A stretch of DNA of 64,000 nucleotides from Immersiella caudata (lineage: Eukaryota > Ascomycota > Sordariomycetes > Sordariales > Lasiosphaeriaceae): assembly GCA_030512335.1 (NCBI GenBank), contig JAULSU010000004.1, forward strand, positions 868,001 through 932,000, in the 5' to 3' direction. Every line of letters starts with the position of its first letter. Position 1 is the first letter of the stretch. The notes beneath the pieces are model-generated. The model made no database searches and was not told the origin of the DNA. It saw only the letters and a program-made list of their open reading frames with translations. This document shows positions 11,380-22,668 of this stretch, piece by piece. A program made the position numbers and the translations under genes.

Positions 11380-11722
11380 ATGCCCTTCGTACGGGTCTAC
11401 TCAGAGCTCTACCGCTCCGGTTCCCTCGGCAGCACGCTCATCGACACGCTCGAGGATCTCACCGGGAACAAAAAGATTGAGCCTCAGCTTGCTGCGTACA
11501 TTCTCAGGCAATTCGACAAGACGATGGAGGAGAGCTTTCGAGGCCAAACCAGGGCCAAGATGTCGCACAAAGGGCGCCTCCATACATACCGGCTTTTGTG
11601 ACGACATTTGGTACTTCGATCTCAGGGACATCAACTTCAAGATGGACAACAACGACAAGGTCCACGTCAAGCGAATGAAAGTCATCGCTTTTAGTCCCGA
11701 GCGGAAAGAAGATTTCAAGTAG
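11380..11722 (+). pseudogene. TOA2: TFIIA small (gamma) subunit homologue with an internal frame change
   Basis: The sequence is unmistakably TFIIA gamma. 'YSELYRSGSLGSTLIDTLED' and 'QLAAYILRQFDKTMEES' form the helical N-terminal half in the frame of the ATG at 11380. 'FCDDIWYFDLRDINFKMD' and 'KVHVKRMKVIAF' form the C-terminal beta-barrel half. The halves are in different frames. At 11589-11601 the ATG frame reads CGG CTT TTG TGA, whereas the family's 'TYRFCDD' continues if one base is skipped. No intron can sit there, as no GT...AG pair of usable length exists. TFIIA gamma bridges TBP and promoter DNA in Pol II initiation. The copy is divergent, so it may be a decayed paralogue. A sequence error or true +1 frameshifting at the TGA-C is possible. 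Confidence 0.75.
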
Positions 11723-12237
11723 GGCAATGAGTAGAGGCTCGTCTCGGCGTTTGCAGAAAGTAGGGGTCGGTTGTATCGGTTTGTGGACCCTCAACCGCCG
11801 GGGCTGTCTTGATCAAGGGAGGTCTCATCAACGAGAGGTGAGAAGTAGCGATCCAATTGCAGCGCAGAGGATGCCTAGCTAGCCCCTCGAGAAGCAGATG
11901 ATCCTCCACCCTCGACATGGGCGAAGTACCTATCACAGCCTGTGGAGGCAGGTGGAATGCGTTGAAACAGGCAGGAAATTATTTGTTGCAAGGTACCCGC
12001 ATAAAGCTACCTGCAAAAACACAGACGAAATATAAGGCAATAAGGCAATTTCCAGGTGAAATCCACTACCATGACATTTGCCTGCAGCATGGTCACACTG
12101 ACCCCGCCCAACACGGAGCGGGGCAGACACAAGCACAGCCCCATTTCGAGTCCATTTCGAAGCCCTGCCGACGTCTCCAAAAATCACCATCGACGAGAAA
12201 CGTACGAAACTACGAATTGACGCCAAGAAGTTCAAAG
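11723..12237. other. Upstream region of the zinc-finger gene
   Basis: No gene is seen. The frame of the downstream gene is open upstream to 11917 but the translated part resembles nothing, so the gene is started at 12238. Confidence 0.4.
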
Positions 12238-15200
12238 ATGGTGCCCACACTACCGGAGGGCTGGGAGACGAACTATGATGGGGACCACGAGGTTTATCGC
12301 CATGCGGCCACAGGTTCAGTCCAATACCACTTTCCTCGACCAGGCGATGACCACGACGTTTATCGCCATGTGGCCACAGCTTCCGTCCAATACCACTTTC
12401 CTCGACCAGGCGATGAGAACCTAGGCTCTCATCCGACAAGACTTCCGTCCAAGGGCTCTTCAGGCTCGACACCGGCGGCAGAGGAATCCAACACCCCCCA
12501 TGTATGCCCTGACTGTCTCAAAGAGTTCTCTCGACTGTGCGATTTGAACAAGCATGCAAAGTCACACAGCCGTCCATACAAATGCGCGGTCCAAAGTTGC
12601 AAGTACCACGATCATGGCTGGCCAACGGCTAAGGAGCTCGAGCGACACGTCAATGACAAGCACTCTTTCACCCCAAGGACGTTCGCATGTGCCTTCCCAC
12701 CATGCACATACGAGTCAAAGAGAGAGGCGAACTGTAGACAACATATGGAGAAAAAGCACGGATGGACATACGTGAGGAGCAAGTCTAATGGGAAGCGCTT
12801 GGGCTTGCAGCAAATCATGGAATACCCCGGTCAATCCTCAGCAGCGCCTTCAGAAGGTCTCTACGCCGCCCCAGACGCGTCAGGATCAAAACCAACTCTT
12901 GAGCCATCACCCAGTCTCCATCAATGGCTCCCCAACTCGAGCAAAGGCGGGGAAACAAACAGCCCAGCAGCGCCACCATCGGATGTTGACCCTCAACTTG
13001 TCATGGAAGAGCTCGATGGCTTCGCAGACATGAAGACCGAACTACTGGGGGTCATCCGTCCCGATGACGACCTAAGCAGTAGTGACGATTCGGTAGTTGA
13101 TTTTAATGAGGCGGAGCATCAAGAGTTTCTGAGGCGGTCTAGAGAAGCAAAGAGGCGCCAACGATTAGCCATCTTACAGAAAGGAAACCAACCTATCAGC
13201 GAGGTTCTCGGTTATCACGCTGACGTGGAATATGTCGATGCTTCGGGGTCAAGTCCTCACCGTCTTCACCGTGAGGATCCTGTTAGAGACAACCTCGCGT
13301 TCGACCTTCCTCCGCCACAGATATCTGGGCTCGACCTCGCCGTACCTTCTACCCGTTTTGACGCCTCCATGGCTCAACTGACGCGAGGGCTCCCGTATTC
13401 TCAGTACCATACCATGGAGGTTGACTCAGAGCCAGAGGCTCATGATCAGGCTTTCAACCGCGGTCGCCACCGGCTCGAAACCAGAAGCAAGTCCCAGGGC
13501 GGTGGAAGTCAATCTCGCTGGCCTCTGGGCACCCGCGCCGAGATTCTGGCTACTACAATGGCAGATGTGGACGTGAAGGAGGTAGATGACAAGCAGAAGC
13601 CCGAGAGCAATCGCGAACGCTTTGTATCGCCACGCCGACCAACCGCAGCAAAGGGAGCCGTGCAGAAGTCCGCTCGGTTCCATCCACGCGCTGGAAATCG
13701 CACCACCTCTACCCTTGCGAGGCATTTTGAACAGCTCACCCGGGAGTTCGAAAAGGAGCGAATGAGGGATCGCAAACGACGTGTTGATATGATGCGGACC
13801 ACAGCCTTTCAATCCAGCACTTCAACTCAGGCGATTATCAAGGTTGACGCAGCCGCAAATCAGGCCATGCAGGAACCGGGCCCTTTGGATGATAATCACG
13901 CCGATACTGCGGTTGAGATAGCACGGGAAAAGGGACAGACTGAACCACTGGACTGGGGACTTACGTTGCCGAGAGAAACGCCGTCCCGGTCAACCGGCGA
14001 GACTGCGACGGCTGGGACAGAAGCGGATGGCAATCACTATGACTCCGATACGAGCGACCTTGAAAGTATTATGTCCGAAACCCCTTCGATTGCATCATCA
14101 CGGAGCTCTGCCCCAGCAAATATTGACCTTGGCGCAATCCAGGAGCTCAGAACGCTGCTCTTGACGAACGAAGCCCTCGTCCCTCTCTACGACGTGGCTA
14201 TCTCCAAGGTTGGGCCAGAGAAGTTCTACAGAAACTTTAGACGCCTCCTTCTGAGATACGGACGGGCTCTCGGCACCGAAGCAACGTCATTCGTGCAGCT
14301 GAAGGCCGCACGCTTCGTCCGCTTTGCTGCTTCACGAGTGTCGATGCAGATCAAGGAAAACATATCAAACAAAGACGCGGAGGAACAGGGGAAGGGGAAG
14401 CAAAACGCCAAGGAACTGGGAGACTACCTCAAGCAAATGCAGGACGTCGACGACTCAAGCACCGAGGACTCGGACCACGACCCGGAAGAGGCTTCACTAC
14501 AGACACTAGAGAGTGTCAAGAGTTTTATGCTCTCGTCAGCTGCGTTCTCCGATCTATGCCGCTCGTTTAGAGTGTGGTTGGGCGGGGAAAGTCAAAGCGA
14601 ACAGCCAAACGCGCCAACTCCGACAACGAGCCAGGTGGAGGTCAAGGAAACCAGCTCTGTCGAGATCTCGACTGCCTCCACACATTGCCAACCTATTTCG
14701 CCGCAAAACGAGAATCCAAAATTTGCTTCTCACTGTAAGAATCCAGCCCAACCACCATTGACGATGCTCGCAAAGTCACAAGCAGCGTCCGCTAAAGACA
14801 GGAGATTCATCTGGGAAAGTGTATCCTCTTGGGCCTCGGTCATAAGAACGACAAGGCAGCTCGTGACCAATCGTCTCTCCGGTCTGTTGCAGGCCAGCCC
14901 TCCACGTGGCCACGTTGGAGTCTCTTGGATTTGTGTGAGTTCTCGACCTTCACTCTCATCCCGTGTGGCCACCGCTGACCAAGTGCCTGGAAATTACAGC
15001 GATGCGGCGACCTTTTGCGAATCCAAGTACCAGAAGGCCAGCAACGAGCCGCGATAGCCTTCGCCAAACAAGCAGCCGGCCCAAACTCGCACACCGTTGT
15101 CTCGCGGCCCGCTGCTGGAACATCACCAGCACCATCCAGCACTCGCGCTACGGGAGCCACGGGCACAGCTGATCAAAGCACCAGTCGCCCCAGCCTGACG

Positions 15201-16049
15201 CCATCCAGTAGCAACTTCTCAGCGAACACAGATACAACTACCGACTCCTATTCCACCAGCGCCACGACCCGTTCCGCTAGCTCGCGTCCTGAATCCCCAA
15301 ACACCGTCCCCTCAGACGAAGAGCTCAGCCAGCCCGAGCCCTTCCTACCAGCCGGCACCAAGAAGTACATGCTCCTCTGTGTCAACACCTCCGGCCCTCG
15401 AGGCATTCCCCAACGAAAGCTCGCCAACGTGGACGTCACCGACGTCGAATGCGGCGCCGAGATGTTCCAACGACTCCGCAACGCCTATTTTGCGCTGCGC
15501 CCCCGCCGCAACCCCTTCTTTGTCCCGAAAACAATGCATTATGTCAAGTTCCAACTTTTCTTCCTCCAGAAGTCAGGGGAATGCATCGGCGCTTACGAAG
15601 TCGACTCCATTCCCTCGAACAAGGAGATCATAAAGCAGGAGTATGCCTTCTCGCCGTGTCCTCCGCGCATCGGCAAGTTACCACTTCCGCCGGATATCTT
15701 CATGCATGGATTCCTGGATCCTTGTGATCACCTTGGTCCCATGGCTGTTGAGATGTTGCCTAAGAAGCTCTGGTCTCAGCTGCGATGGGATGCCCGGGCG
15801 AATGATCGGTATAATGTGCCTGCGGGGTGGGGGTTTTATATCGTGGAAGGGATCAACTGGGCGTTGGTGTCGTGGTTCACGGCCGTGGCGTTGTTGGCTG
15901 TGACGGCTCTGACGATGTCGTGGTCGATTTTGATGGGAGATGTTCAGGGGGGAACTGGGTTGGGGCAGTATTGTCTTGCTGTGTTGACTGTATCGGTGTC
16001 AGCGTGGCTGCTGAAGTATAGCGTCGAGCCTTTGGGTTACGTCAAGTGA
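12238..16049 (+). CDS. WW-like / C2H2 zinc-finger protein with C-terminal membrane segments
   Basis: Two exons fit, 12238-14934 and 15000-16049 (GTGAGT donor, TTACAG acceptor, phase 0), giving 1248 residues. An N-terminal WW-like motif ('LPEGWETNYDGDHEVYRHA') is partly duplicated (residues 16-58). Three C2H2 fingers follow: Cys90/Cys93/His106/His110, Cys116/Cys121/His137/His142 and Cys151/Cys156/His169/His174. A long acidic, disordered middle comes next. The splice creates 'SWICRCGDLLRIQVPEG', a Cys-x-Cys-Gly motif seen in a large family of fungal proteins of unknown role. That family's C-terminal part is also present ('YMLLCVNTSGPRG' through 'FYIVEGINW'), ending in two hydrophobic segments. 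The role is unknown; DNA or RNA binding by the fingers and membrane attachment of the tail are inferences. The initiator was chosen because the WW-like motif starts there. Confidence 0.75.
12284..12415 (+). repeat. 66-bp in-frame tandem duplication, two units
   Basis: Units at 12284-12349 and 12350-12415 differ at about five positions and each encodes 22 residues of the type 'HEVYRHAATGSVQYHFPRPG'. The duplication adds a second copy of the latter part of the WW-like motif without a second N-terminal Trp, so it makes a partial rather than a full extra domain. Confidence 0.9.
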
Positions 16050-16421
16050 CCTGCCTAGCAGGGATACAAGATTCACCCTTTTCAAACCTCTGGTCAAATC
16101 TCAAGGGCATGCACAGCAGAAAAGGGGATCTGACTGGGCTGACCTGACAACTGACCTTGGCACTTGGCAGCTGGCAAAGCCAAGGTGAAACCTTATCAGC
16201 GCACCTCACTTCACGCTACATTCGGCTAGCGCCAGCCAAGCCCGCTGAAATTGCTCAACCGCGCGATAGTGACGGCGACAGCCCATCACCGTGCAGGCGC
16301 GTCTGCACCACCGCGAGATCCCCTCCCAAAAAAAAAAAACCCCCCGATATCCCGCCCTGCGTACAACCCGACCGCCGCCATCTCACCACAACCACCGGCG
16401 AACCGCGGCGGGTTCTCCATC
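16050..16421. other. Intergenic / 5' leader of the mannosidase gene
   Basis: Contains an A run at about 16328-16339. No separate gene is seen. The downstream frame is open across part of it. Confidence 0.4.
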
Positions 16422-18218
16422 ATGCTCTCCCTCACCCGACGCCGAAACAGCCTCTACCTCCTCGCCGGCCTCATCTTCACCTTCGTCTTCCTCTCCTACC
16501 GAAACCTCCCCCGCGATGCCCTCCTCCGCCCCGGTACCAAACAACCACCCTCCCCCCCAGGATCCCGCTGGTCCCTCCACAAACCACACCACCCCATCCC
16601 CCCCTCCTCCCTCCACCGCCTCCCCACAACCCCCCCTCTCTCCCTCCCCCGAATCCAAAAGCACCCCTTCCCCCCCGAATCCCCCACCGAGCTCGGAAAC
16701 CGCCTCATCCGCCAGCAGCGCGTAAAAGACACCTTCCTGCGCTGCTGGTCCTCGTACCGCTCCCACGCCTGGCTAAGCGACGAACTCCGGCCCGTCTCTG
16801 GCGGGAAACGGAATCCCTTTGGCGGATGGGGCGCCACGCTGGTTGATAGCCTCGATACGCTCTGGATTATGGGGCTGAGGGCTGAGTTCAACGAGGCGGT
16901 GGAAGCGCTGGGGAATATCTCGTTTGATTCGACGAGACTCAGGGAGGTTAGTGTTTTCGAGACGAATATTCGGTACCTGGGGGGTTTCCTGGCGGCGTAT
17001 GATTTGAGCGGGGATGAGAGGTTACTGGCAAAAGCGAAGGAGGTGGGGGAGATGTTGTACGCTGCGTTTGACACGCCGAATCGGATGCCGGTGACGAGAT
17101 GGGATTTGAACGGCGCGGCGAGGGGGAGGAGGCAGATGGCGGGGGAGCATGTGTTGCTGGCGGAGCTGGGGACGTTTGGGCTGGAGTTTACGAGGCTGTC
17201 GATGGTGACGGGGGAGATGAAGTGGTTTGATGCGGCGCAGAGGATCACGGGGGCGTTGAGGAGGGTGCAGAATGAGACGCAGCTGCCGGGCATGTGGCCG
17301 GTGGTGGTGGATGCGAGGGGGATGAAGTTTGGGGCGCATGGGGATCATACGTTGGGGGCGATGGCGGACAGCTGGTTTGAGTATCTGCCCAAGATGTATG
17401 CGTTGGTGGGGGGACTGTTGCCGGAGTATAAAGAGATGTATGAGGTGGCGATGAGCACGGCGATCCGGCATAATTTGTTCAGGCCGATGGTGCCGGGGGA
17501 TGCGGACATCCTGATGGCGGGGCTGGTGCATGCGAAGACGAGCGATGGGCAGACGAGGACGAGTCTGAGGCCGGAGGGTCAGCATCTTGTGTGCTTTGCG
17601 GGTGGGTTGTTGGCGCTCGGGGGGCGGTTGATTGAGAAGCAGCTGCATGTTGACAAGGGGGAGAAGATCACGGATGGCTGCGTGTGGGCGTACAAGGCGA
17701 TGCCGCTGGGGATCATGCCGGAGACGTTCTACGTGGTGCCTTGCGAGTCCATCTTGGAGTGCAAGTGGGACGAGAAGAAGTGGGTGCAGGCGGTGATGGA
17801 GCTGGGCAGCTCCGGCGAGGACAAGCTGTCGTTTGAGAAGGCGAAGCAGCTGATCGACTACAAGCGGCTTCCGAAGGGGTTTACGGCCATTCCCGACACG
17901 CGGTATCACCTCCGCCCCGAGGCAATCGAGAGCGTGTTTGTGCTCTATCGAATTACCGGACGAAAGGACCTGATGGAGTCCGCGTGGGACATGTTCCAGG
18001 CCATCGACTCGCACACGCGGACGGAGCTGGCCAACTCGGCGCTGATGGATGTTACCGTGACGGACGAGGCGGTGACGCTGAGCGACACGATGGAGAGTTT
18101 TTGGTTGGGCGAGACGCTCAAGTATTTCTATCTCATGTTCAGCGAGCCCGACTTGATCAGCCTGGACGAGTACGTGTTCAACACGGAGGCGCACCCGCTC
18201 CAGCGGCTGCTTCCGTGA
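16422..18218 (+). CDS. GH47 class I alpha-1,2-mannosidase, type II membrane form
   Basis: A single exon gives 598 residues. Class I mannosidases trim alpha-1,2-mannose from N-glycans in the ER and Golgi. The ATG at 16422 begins a short basic tail and one membrane anchor ('LYLLAGLIFTFVFLSY', residues 11-26), then a Pro-rich stem to about residue 90, which fits a type II Golgi or ER enzyme. The GH47 barrel runs to the C-terminus: 'NPFGGWGATLVDSLDTLWIM', 'VFETNIRYLGGFLAAYDLSG', 'QHLVCFAGGLLALGGR', 'YHLRPEAIESVFVLYRITG', 'SDTMESFWLGETLKYFYLMF', and the calcium-site motif 'FNTEAHPL' near the end. All expected acidic positions appear present. The gene is GC-rich in third positions, and a long antisense open frame is a by-product of that. 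Confidence 0.93.
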   Translation: MLSLTRRRNSLYLLAGLIFTFVFLSYRNLPRDALLRPGTKQPPSPPGSRWSLHKPHHPIPPSSLHRLPTTPPLSLPRIQKHPFPPESPTELGNRLIRQQRVKDTFLRCWSSYRSHAWLSDELRPVSGGKRNPFGGWGATLVDSLDTLWIMGLRAEFNEAVEALGNISFDSTRLREVSVFETNIRYLGGFLAAYDLSGDERLLAKAKEVGEMLYAAFDTPNRMPVTRWDLNGAARGRRQMAGEHVLLAELGTFGLEFTRLSMVTGEMKWFDAAQRITGALRRVQNETQLPGMWPVVVDARGMKFGAHGDHTLGAMADSWFEYLPKMYALVGGLLPEYKEMYEVAMSTAIRHNLFRPMVPGDADILMAGLVHAKTSDGQTRTSLRPEGQHLVCFAGGLLALGGRLIEKQLHVDKGEKITDGCVWAYKAMPLGIMPETFYVVPCESILECKWDEKKWVQAVMELGSSGEDKLSFEKAKQLIDYKRLPKGFTAIPDTRYHLRPEAIESVFVLYRITGRKDLMESAWDMFQAIDSHTRTELANSALMDVTVTDEAVTLSDTMESFWLGETLKYFYLMFSEPDLISLDEYVFNTEAHPLQRLLP

Positions 18219-19318
18219 GGGAATACATCTATATTGGGATATACCGAGTGTGGTTACAAATCTGGGGAAACGGGAAACTAACGGGAAGTTGTGTTGTACG
18301 TACTAATATATAGCATGGATCTGGTTGGGGTTGCCTTGGGTGGGTTACATGGAGGTTATCTTGCATACGGTGCGCAGCAGAGGATTCGAATACTGCAATA
18401 CGATTATCAGCAATTATCACTGCAAGAAACGCAACACTTTGACCCTCGGGCTTACCTCGCAATGTCGAGTGGGCCGATGTCGGTCGGACCAGGCTATTCC
18501 CGACGTCCCTCTGCCGAGACATTCGTTATTGGAAACGACAACTGACGACTTCACTTCCTTCACAGGGAATCGACTTCATGCGGCGCCCGCAGCCGCTGAT
18601 GCTCAATTGGACGAAGCGCCCCACTTGGCGCAAACCCATTTCCCGCCAATGCCATCGCAAGCCCTAACCCCCAACGTCAAACAACACCACAACGGTCACG
18701 ATAAGCTAATGCCAGTCACGCGGTTACATCAACACCAACCCCGAGAAACCGGGCCTTGGTGGCCAAGCTGGATGGTATTTGTAAACTAGGACACGGCTAG
18801 CTCCGTTGGGGCAGTTTCGGGAGCGGACGAAGACAATGGGGAGCGGGACGATCGGGTTCACGTCATTGTCGGTCGAGCACGCCATCGACGGATCTGAGCT
18901 CGCAATGACCCGCAAAACACCATCTCACGCCCAAACACCTCCCGTCACTGCCGGCTGATGTAACCGCCCAGCGCACCGACGGGCCACGGCGCGGTGCTGC
19001 TCGGTGGCACAATCACGATCTGCTTCCGAGCCGCCTGCTCATCCCCTCTCACTAACACTCACTAACACGCCTTGCATCATCCTCCCCCTGCTCATCTCGG
19101 GGCCATACCGCTGGTTGCGTGTGCCATAATTAATGGACCAGAATACTAGCGTATTCTCGAGTATATAAAGTGCTGCATCTTGGGGGTTCTCCTGGGACTT
19201 TCCTTTTTTCGACCGTGTCTTTGTCATAGCCTCATCTCCCCCACGCTCCTCGCGTCTTCTCTCCCCTATCCCATCACACACTCCCACACCACTATCCACT
19301 CAACTGATAACCGCAACC
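18219..19318. other. Intergenic with the dioxygenase promoter
   Basis: About 1.1 kb between two genes on the same strand. Apart from the TATA box listed separately nothing is recognised. Confidence 0.45.
19161..19170 (+). promoter_or_regulatory. TATA box of the TauD-type dioxygenase
   Basis: GTATATAAAG lies about 150 nt upstream of the ATG at 19319, followed by a pyrimidine-rich leader typical of highly expressed fungal genes. Assignment is by position and match only. Confidence 0.6.
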
Positions 19319-20586
19319 ATGGCCCCCGGCATCCTCATCGACACCACCGACAGCGCCCGTCGCGAAGCGCAGTTCAAGCGCAACGACGAAGCCCCTCGGC
19401 ACATCTTCCCCGACGGCATCCGCACCTCGGGCCAACACCCCCCACTCTACGACGCTCTCCGCCCCTACTCCTCCTTTCCCAAAACCATCACCGGCCCCAC
19501 CGTCTGGCGCCGCGAAGACTACATCGACCAGCCCCAACGCTGGGTGCACCCCTTTTCCGATTCCGAAATTGCCGAACTCTCCTCCACCGCCGATGCCTTC
19601 ATCGCCGCTGGCCACCAACTCACCGCCATCTCCAAATCCAACTTCCCCCTCCCCACCCTCGGCCCTATCCTCTCCGCCCTGCGCGATGACCTCCTCAACG
19701 GCAAGGGTTTTATTCTTTTCAAGCGCTTCCCCGCCGACGTCTGGTCCCCCCTGAAAAACGCCGTGGCCTACATGGGGCTGGGTACCCACCTCGGTTACTT
19801 CGTCTCCCAAAATGGACGTGGACACGTGTTGGGGCACGTCAAGGATGTCGGCGACGACCCGACGCAGATCCACGCGGTGAGGATCTATCGCACCACGGCG
19901 AGGCAGTTCTTCCACGCGGACGATGGGGATATTGTTGGTCTGCTCTGTGTGCATCGCGCCGCGGAGGGGGGGGAGTCGGATATTGTTTCTGTGCATAACG
20001 TTTGGAATACACTGCAGGAGGAACACCCCGATGTGGCGGAGCTGTTGACGAAGCCGATCTGGTACTTTGATCGCAAGGGGGAGGTGTCAGTTGGACAGGA
20101 GGGGTGGATCCGTCAGCCGGTGGTCTATCTGGAGAATGGAGGGAAGGGGAGGGTGTATTGCAAGTGGGATCCGTACTACGTGAGGAGCTTGAAGAGGTTT
20201 AGCGATGCTGGGCTGGTTCCGGCGTTGAGTGAAGAGCAGGCGAGGGCCGCGAGGATTTTGGAGGAGACGTGTCAGCGGTTGGCGCTGCATATGGTGTTGG
20301 AGGTGGGGGATATTCAGTTTTTGAGCAATGCGCATTTGTTGCATGCTAGGACCGAGTATAAGGGTGAGTACCTACTCCTGGATACTGAGAGAAAGCTGGA
20401 CAGGATGGCTAACAGGATGCAGATTACCCGGCTCCGGCGCCCAGGAGGCATTTGCTCAGGTTGTGGCTTGCCACGCCCGAGGGGGAGGGCGGTTGGGCGC
20501 TCCCTATGCCTGATAGCGCGCAGAGGAAGAGAGGTGGTGTGCAGGTGAATGATACGCCACCGAGGTGCCCGCTTGATGCGGAGTAG
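19319..20586 (+). CDS. TauD/TfdA-family Fe(II)/2-oxoglutarate dioxygenase
   Basis: Two exons fit, 19319-20363 and 20423-20586 (GTGAGT donor, ATGCAG acceptor, phase 1), giving 402 residues. The ATG has a strong context (GCAACCATGG). The family hydroxylates small substrates such as taurine, using 2-oxoglutarate and Fe(II). The facial triad is visible: His199-x-Asp201 in 'FFHADDGDIVGLLCV' and distal His342 in 'NAHLLHARTEYKDY', with Arg344 suited to bind 2-oxoglutarate. Only the spliced form keeps the family ending 'RRHLLRLWLAT', which supports the intron. The fungal subgroup has an unassigned substrate, and the neighbouring genes do not suggest one. The enzyme is probably cytosolic, as no signal peptide is seen. 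Confidence 0.9.
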
Positions 20587-22554
20587 GAGACGTCAAGTCA
20601 TGTGTGCATTGATCATGGGTAGAAATTCTGGCTTTGTAAAAATTACCGTCATGGTTTTGCGTTTTCGCTGCTTTGGGTGTCCGGGAATTGGGACTTGGGA
20701 ACATCAAATTCGAAGATTTCACTGTTACTTTTACATTCCAGGGCTTTTGTGGAAGTGATCTTTGGGTTGAGGTGTGATGTCTCACCCCTGAACCCCTGAG
20801 GGAAGTTGCTGTGGTGTCTAGGGATTTTTACCCAGAGGCGCAACAACATTGAAGGAATGGATGGTTAACACAGCATTAACTCTGTTCGGATCTTGAGTGG
20901 ATGAAAAGGTGATTTTGACTCTCGGCATATGGTACGTGCCAGATGATTGTAAGGAACTAACCCCTTGGACAAGCACCGACACTGATCAATCCCCCCCCCC
21001 CCCGTGTCTACCGACACGCACCCAATTTACTACAATCTTACTACCCTTAATGGCGGCTCGTAGTCCGTCTTCCTGTTGACACTATGACTTGAAGTTGAGG
21101 TTGAGACGGTTGTAAATGATGACAGGTAAGGGATGAGGGAGGCTTAGCCCTGCCACTCATCACACGCATAGATCCTAAATAACTACCGTGCTATAAGAAA
21201 GACTCGACATCTTTCTATTTGGAATCTTGTTCATTTGGCCCAAGAGACTGTATGCCAGTGGTTTGGAGGTAAGCCTCGGTCCCTTAGACCCCGCCTTGGA
21301 GAATTGTATTTGTTGTCATTTATTATAACCTGAGATCACCCGTTTATATCTACGATCTTCCTTGAGGTGTTGTTTGTCGATGACAGTCACAGTCACAGCT
21401 GCTTCGTTCCAGATTGAGATCTTCACCTTTGCACCCCTTCCCCCTGAACCCCAGACCTTCCCGCTATGTTCCCGCCATGGTTTCGCGGAGTTCCCAGCCT
21501 CCCTTGATGCCCGAAGACTTGAGGCTGGCCAGGGACTGGGAGTCTTGTTATGGATATAAACCGCATGAACATTGGCTGTGACTCTAACGCTGACATTGTG
21601 TCGAAAACTCTACTCCCCGGACGAGATTCTGCCACACCAACACACCCATCACTCTCCTTTCAGAGCTATCCCAAGACTGGCTCGGTTGCCGTCAACAGCC
21701 AGATGGGAGTCCGCATAGAGAAGCGTGTTATCCACGACCTGATCCGACGATCTTCGGAACGACGGAGAATATGAATTATACCTGTACTGTGAGTTGGAGA
21801 GCCAGCTATGCCCGGATCAATGCGAACCGTTTTCTCCAATACCGTTATGTTGGTTGCTCAAGCGTGAAAACAAGGGAACCCAAGAGCCATGGGTACCAGC
21901 GCCCGCCTTGACGAAGTCTTCGAAAGCGCTGCCAGGCGAGAAGTGTGTCCATTGCTGCTCCTAGAAAGCAGGAGCGAGTTGCTCAAAACTGCGAAGCATT
22001 AACGTCACTTTCTCGCCACGAGGGATCGCCAGCGACTTCCAGACAAGAGCAAAATCTCGGACAGCAGCATCGCTGGTTCCCCTGGATCCAACTGTGATAG
22101 TCACTCAAATACGCTGCCAGGGAACTTATCGATGTCTCAGAGCCACCAAGTCACCGCAGAAAGATAGAATTCAGGGCCTCAAACCCGGTAGCGGATTGGT
22201 GTTGTCCTCTGACTGCTGCCCAGCCACTCGGTCGGCACAGTGAGCACCAAGGCTCGCTCAAGAGGTCGTGGGACAGAGAACGCACATAGGGAATTGCGCC
22301 AGCAATACTCTAGAGCTGCCTCCCTCATGTACGACTTCGAGAATGTAGGGGATCGAGCAGTTTCCCCCTCCCCCTCCGGCAATACACATTGTGTTCTCTT
22401 CTTATCCCCGAGTGAGGCAGTGTGGTACTGGAGTAGCAGAACGTCACTACCCAGGCTAACTTCCGCCACCTGGTCATCAGCTCCCATGAACTGGGCAAGC
22501 GATACCCCCGTTCTTAACCAGAAAATAAACTCCGGCGAATTAACCAAAGCCACA
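20587..22554. other. Long intergenic region without a supported gene
   Basis: About 2 kb. A C run lies at about 20992-21003. A minus-strand frame at 22553-22179 (124 codons) resembles no family known to me and abuts the tRNA-like element. Nothing else is supported. Confidence 0.4.
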
Positions 22555-22668
22555 GGGCGGGTAGCGTAGTGGTCAGCGTGCTCACTAAGCGTTATCAGCG
22601 CTGCTTTTCCAGCGTTTAGCGAGAGTCCTGGGTTCGAATCCTAATTAGCCTGCCCAAGCCCCCTTTTT
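22555..22668 (+). tRNA. tRNA-like Pol III element (intron-containing tRNA, pseudo-tRNA or SINE head)
   Basis: GGGCGGG (22555-22561) pairs over 7 bp with CCTGCCC (22649-22655). An A-box-like TAGCGTAGTGG (22562-22572) and a perfect B-box GGTTCGAATCC (22631-22641) are present, and a TTTTT Pol III terminator sits at 22664-22668. A D-stem (GCGT/GCGT with wobbles) and a partly mismatched anticodon stem (CTCAC/GCGAG) can be drawn, with a hairpin CGCTG-CTTTTC-CAGCG where an intron would be. The T-stem has one mismatch, and the spacing from T-loop to acceptor is four bases too long for a clean tRNA. I cannot assign an anticodon safely. Confidence 0.45.

Noticed and set aside
17022..18194. Long open frame on the minus strand (about 390 codons)
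   Set aside because: It is exactly antisense to the GH47 mannosidase. The Arg/His/Pro-rich translation reflects GC-rich third positions of the true gene.
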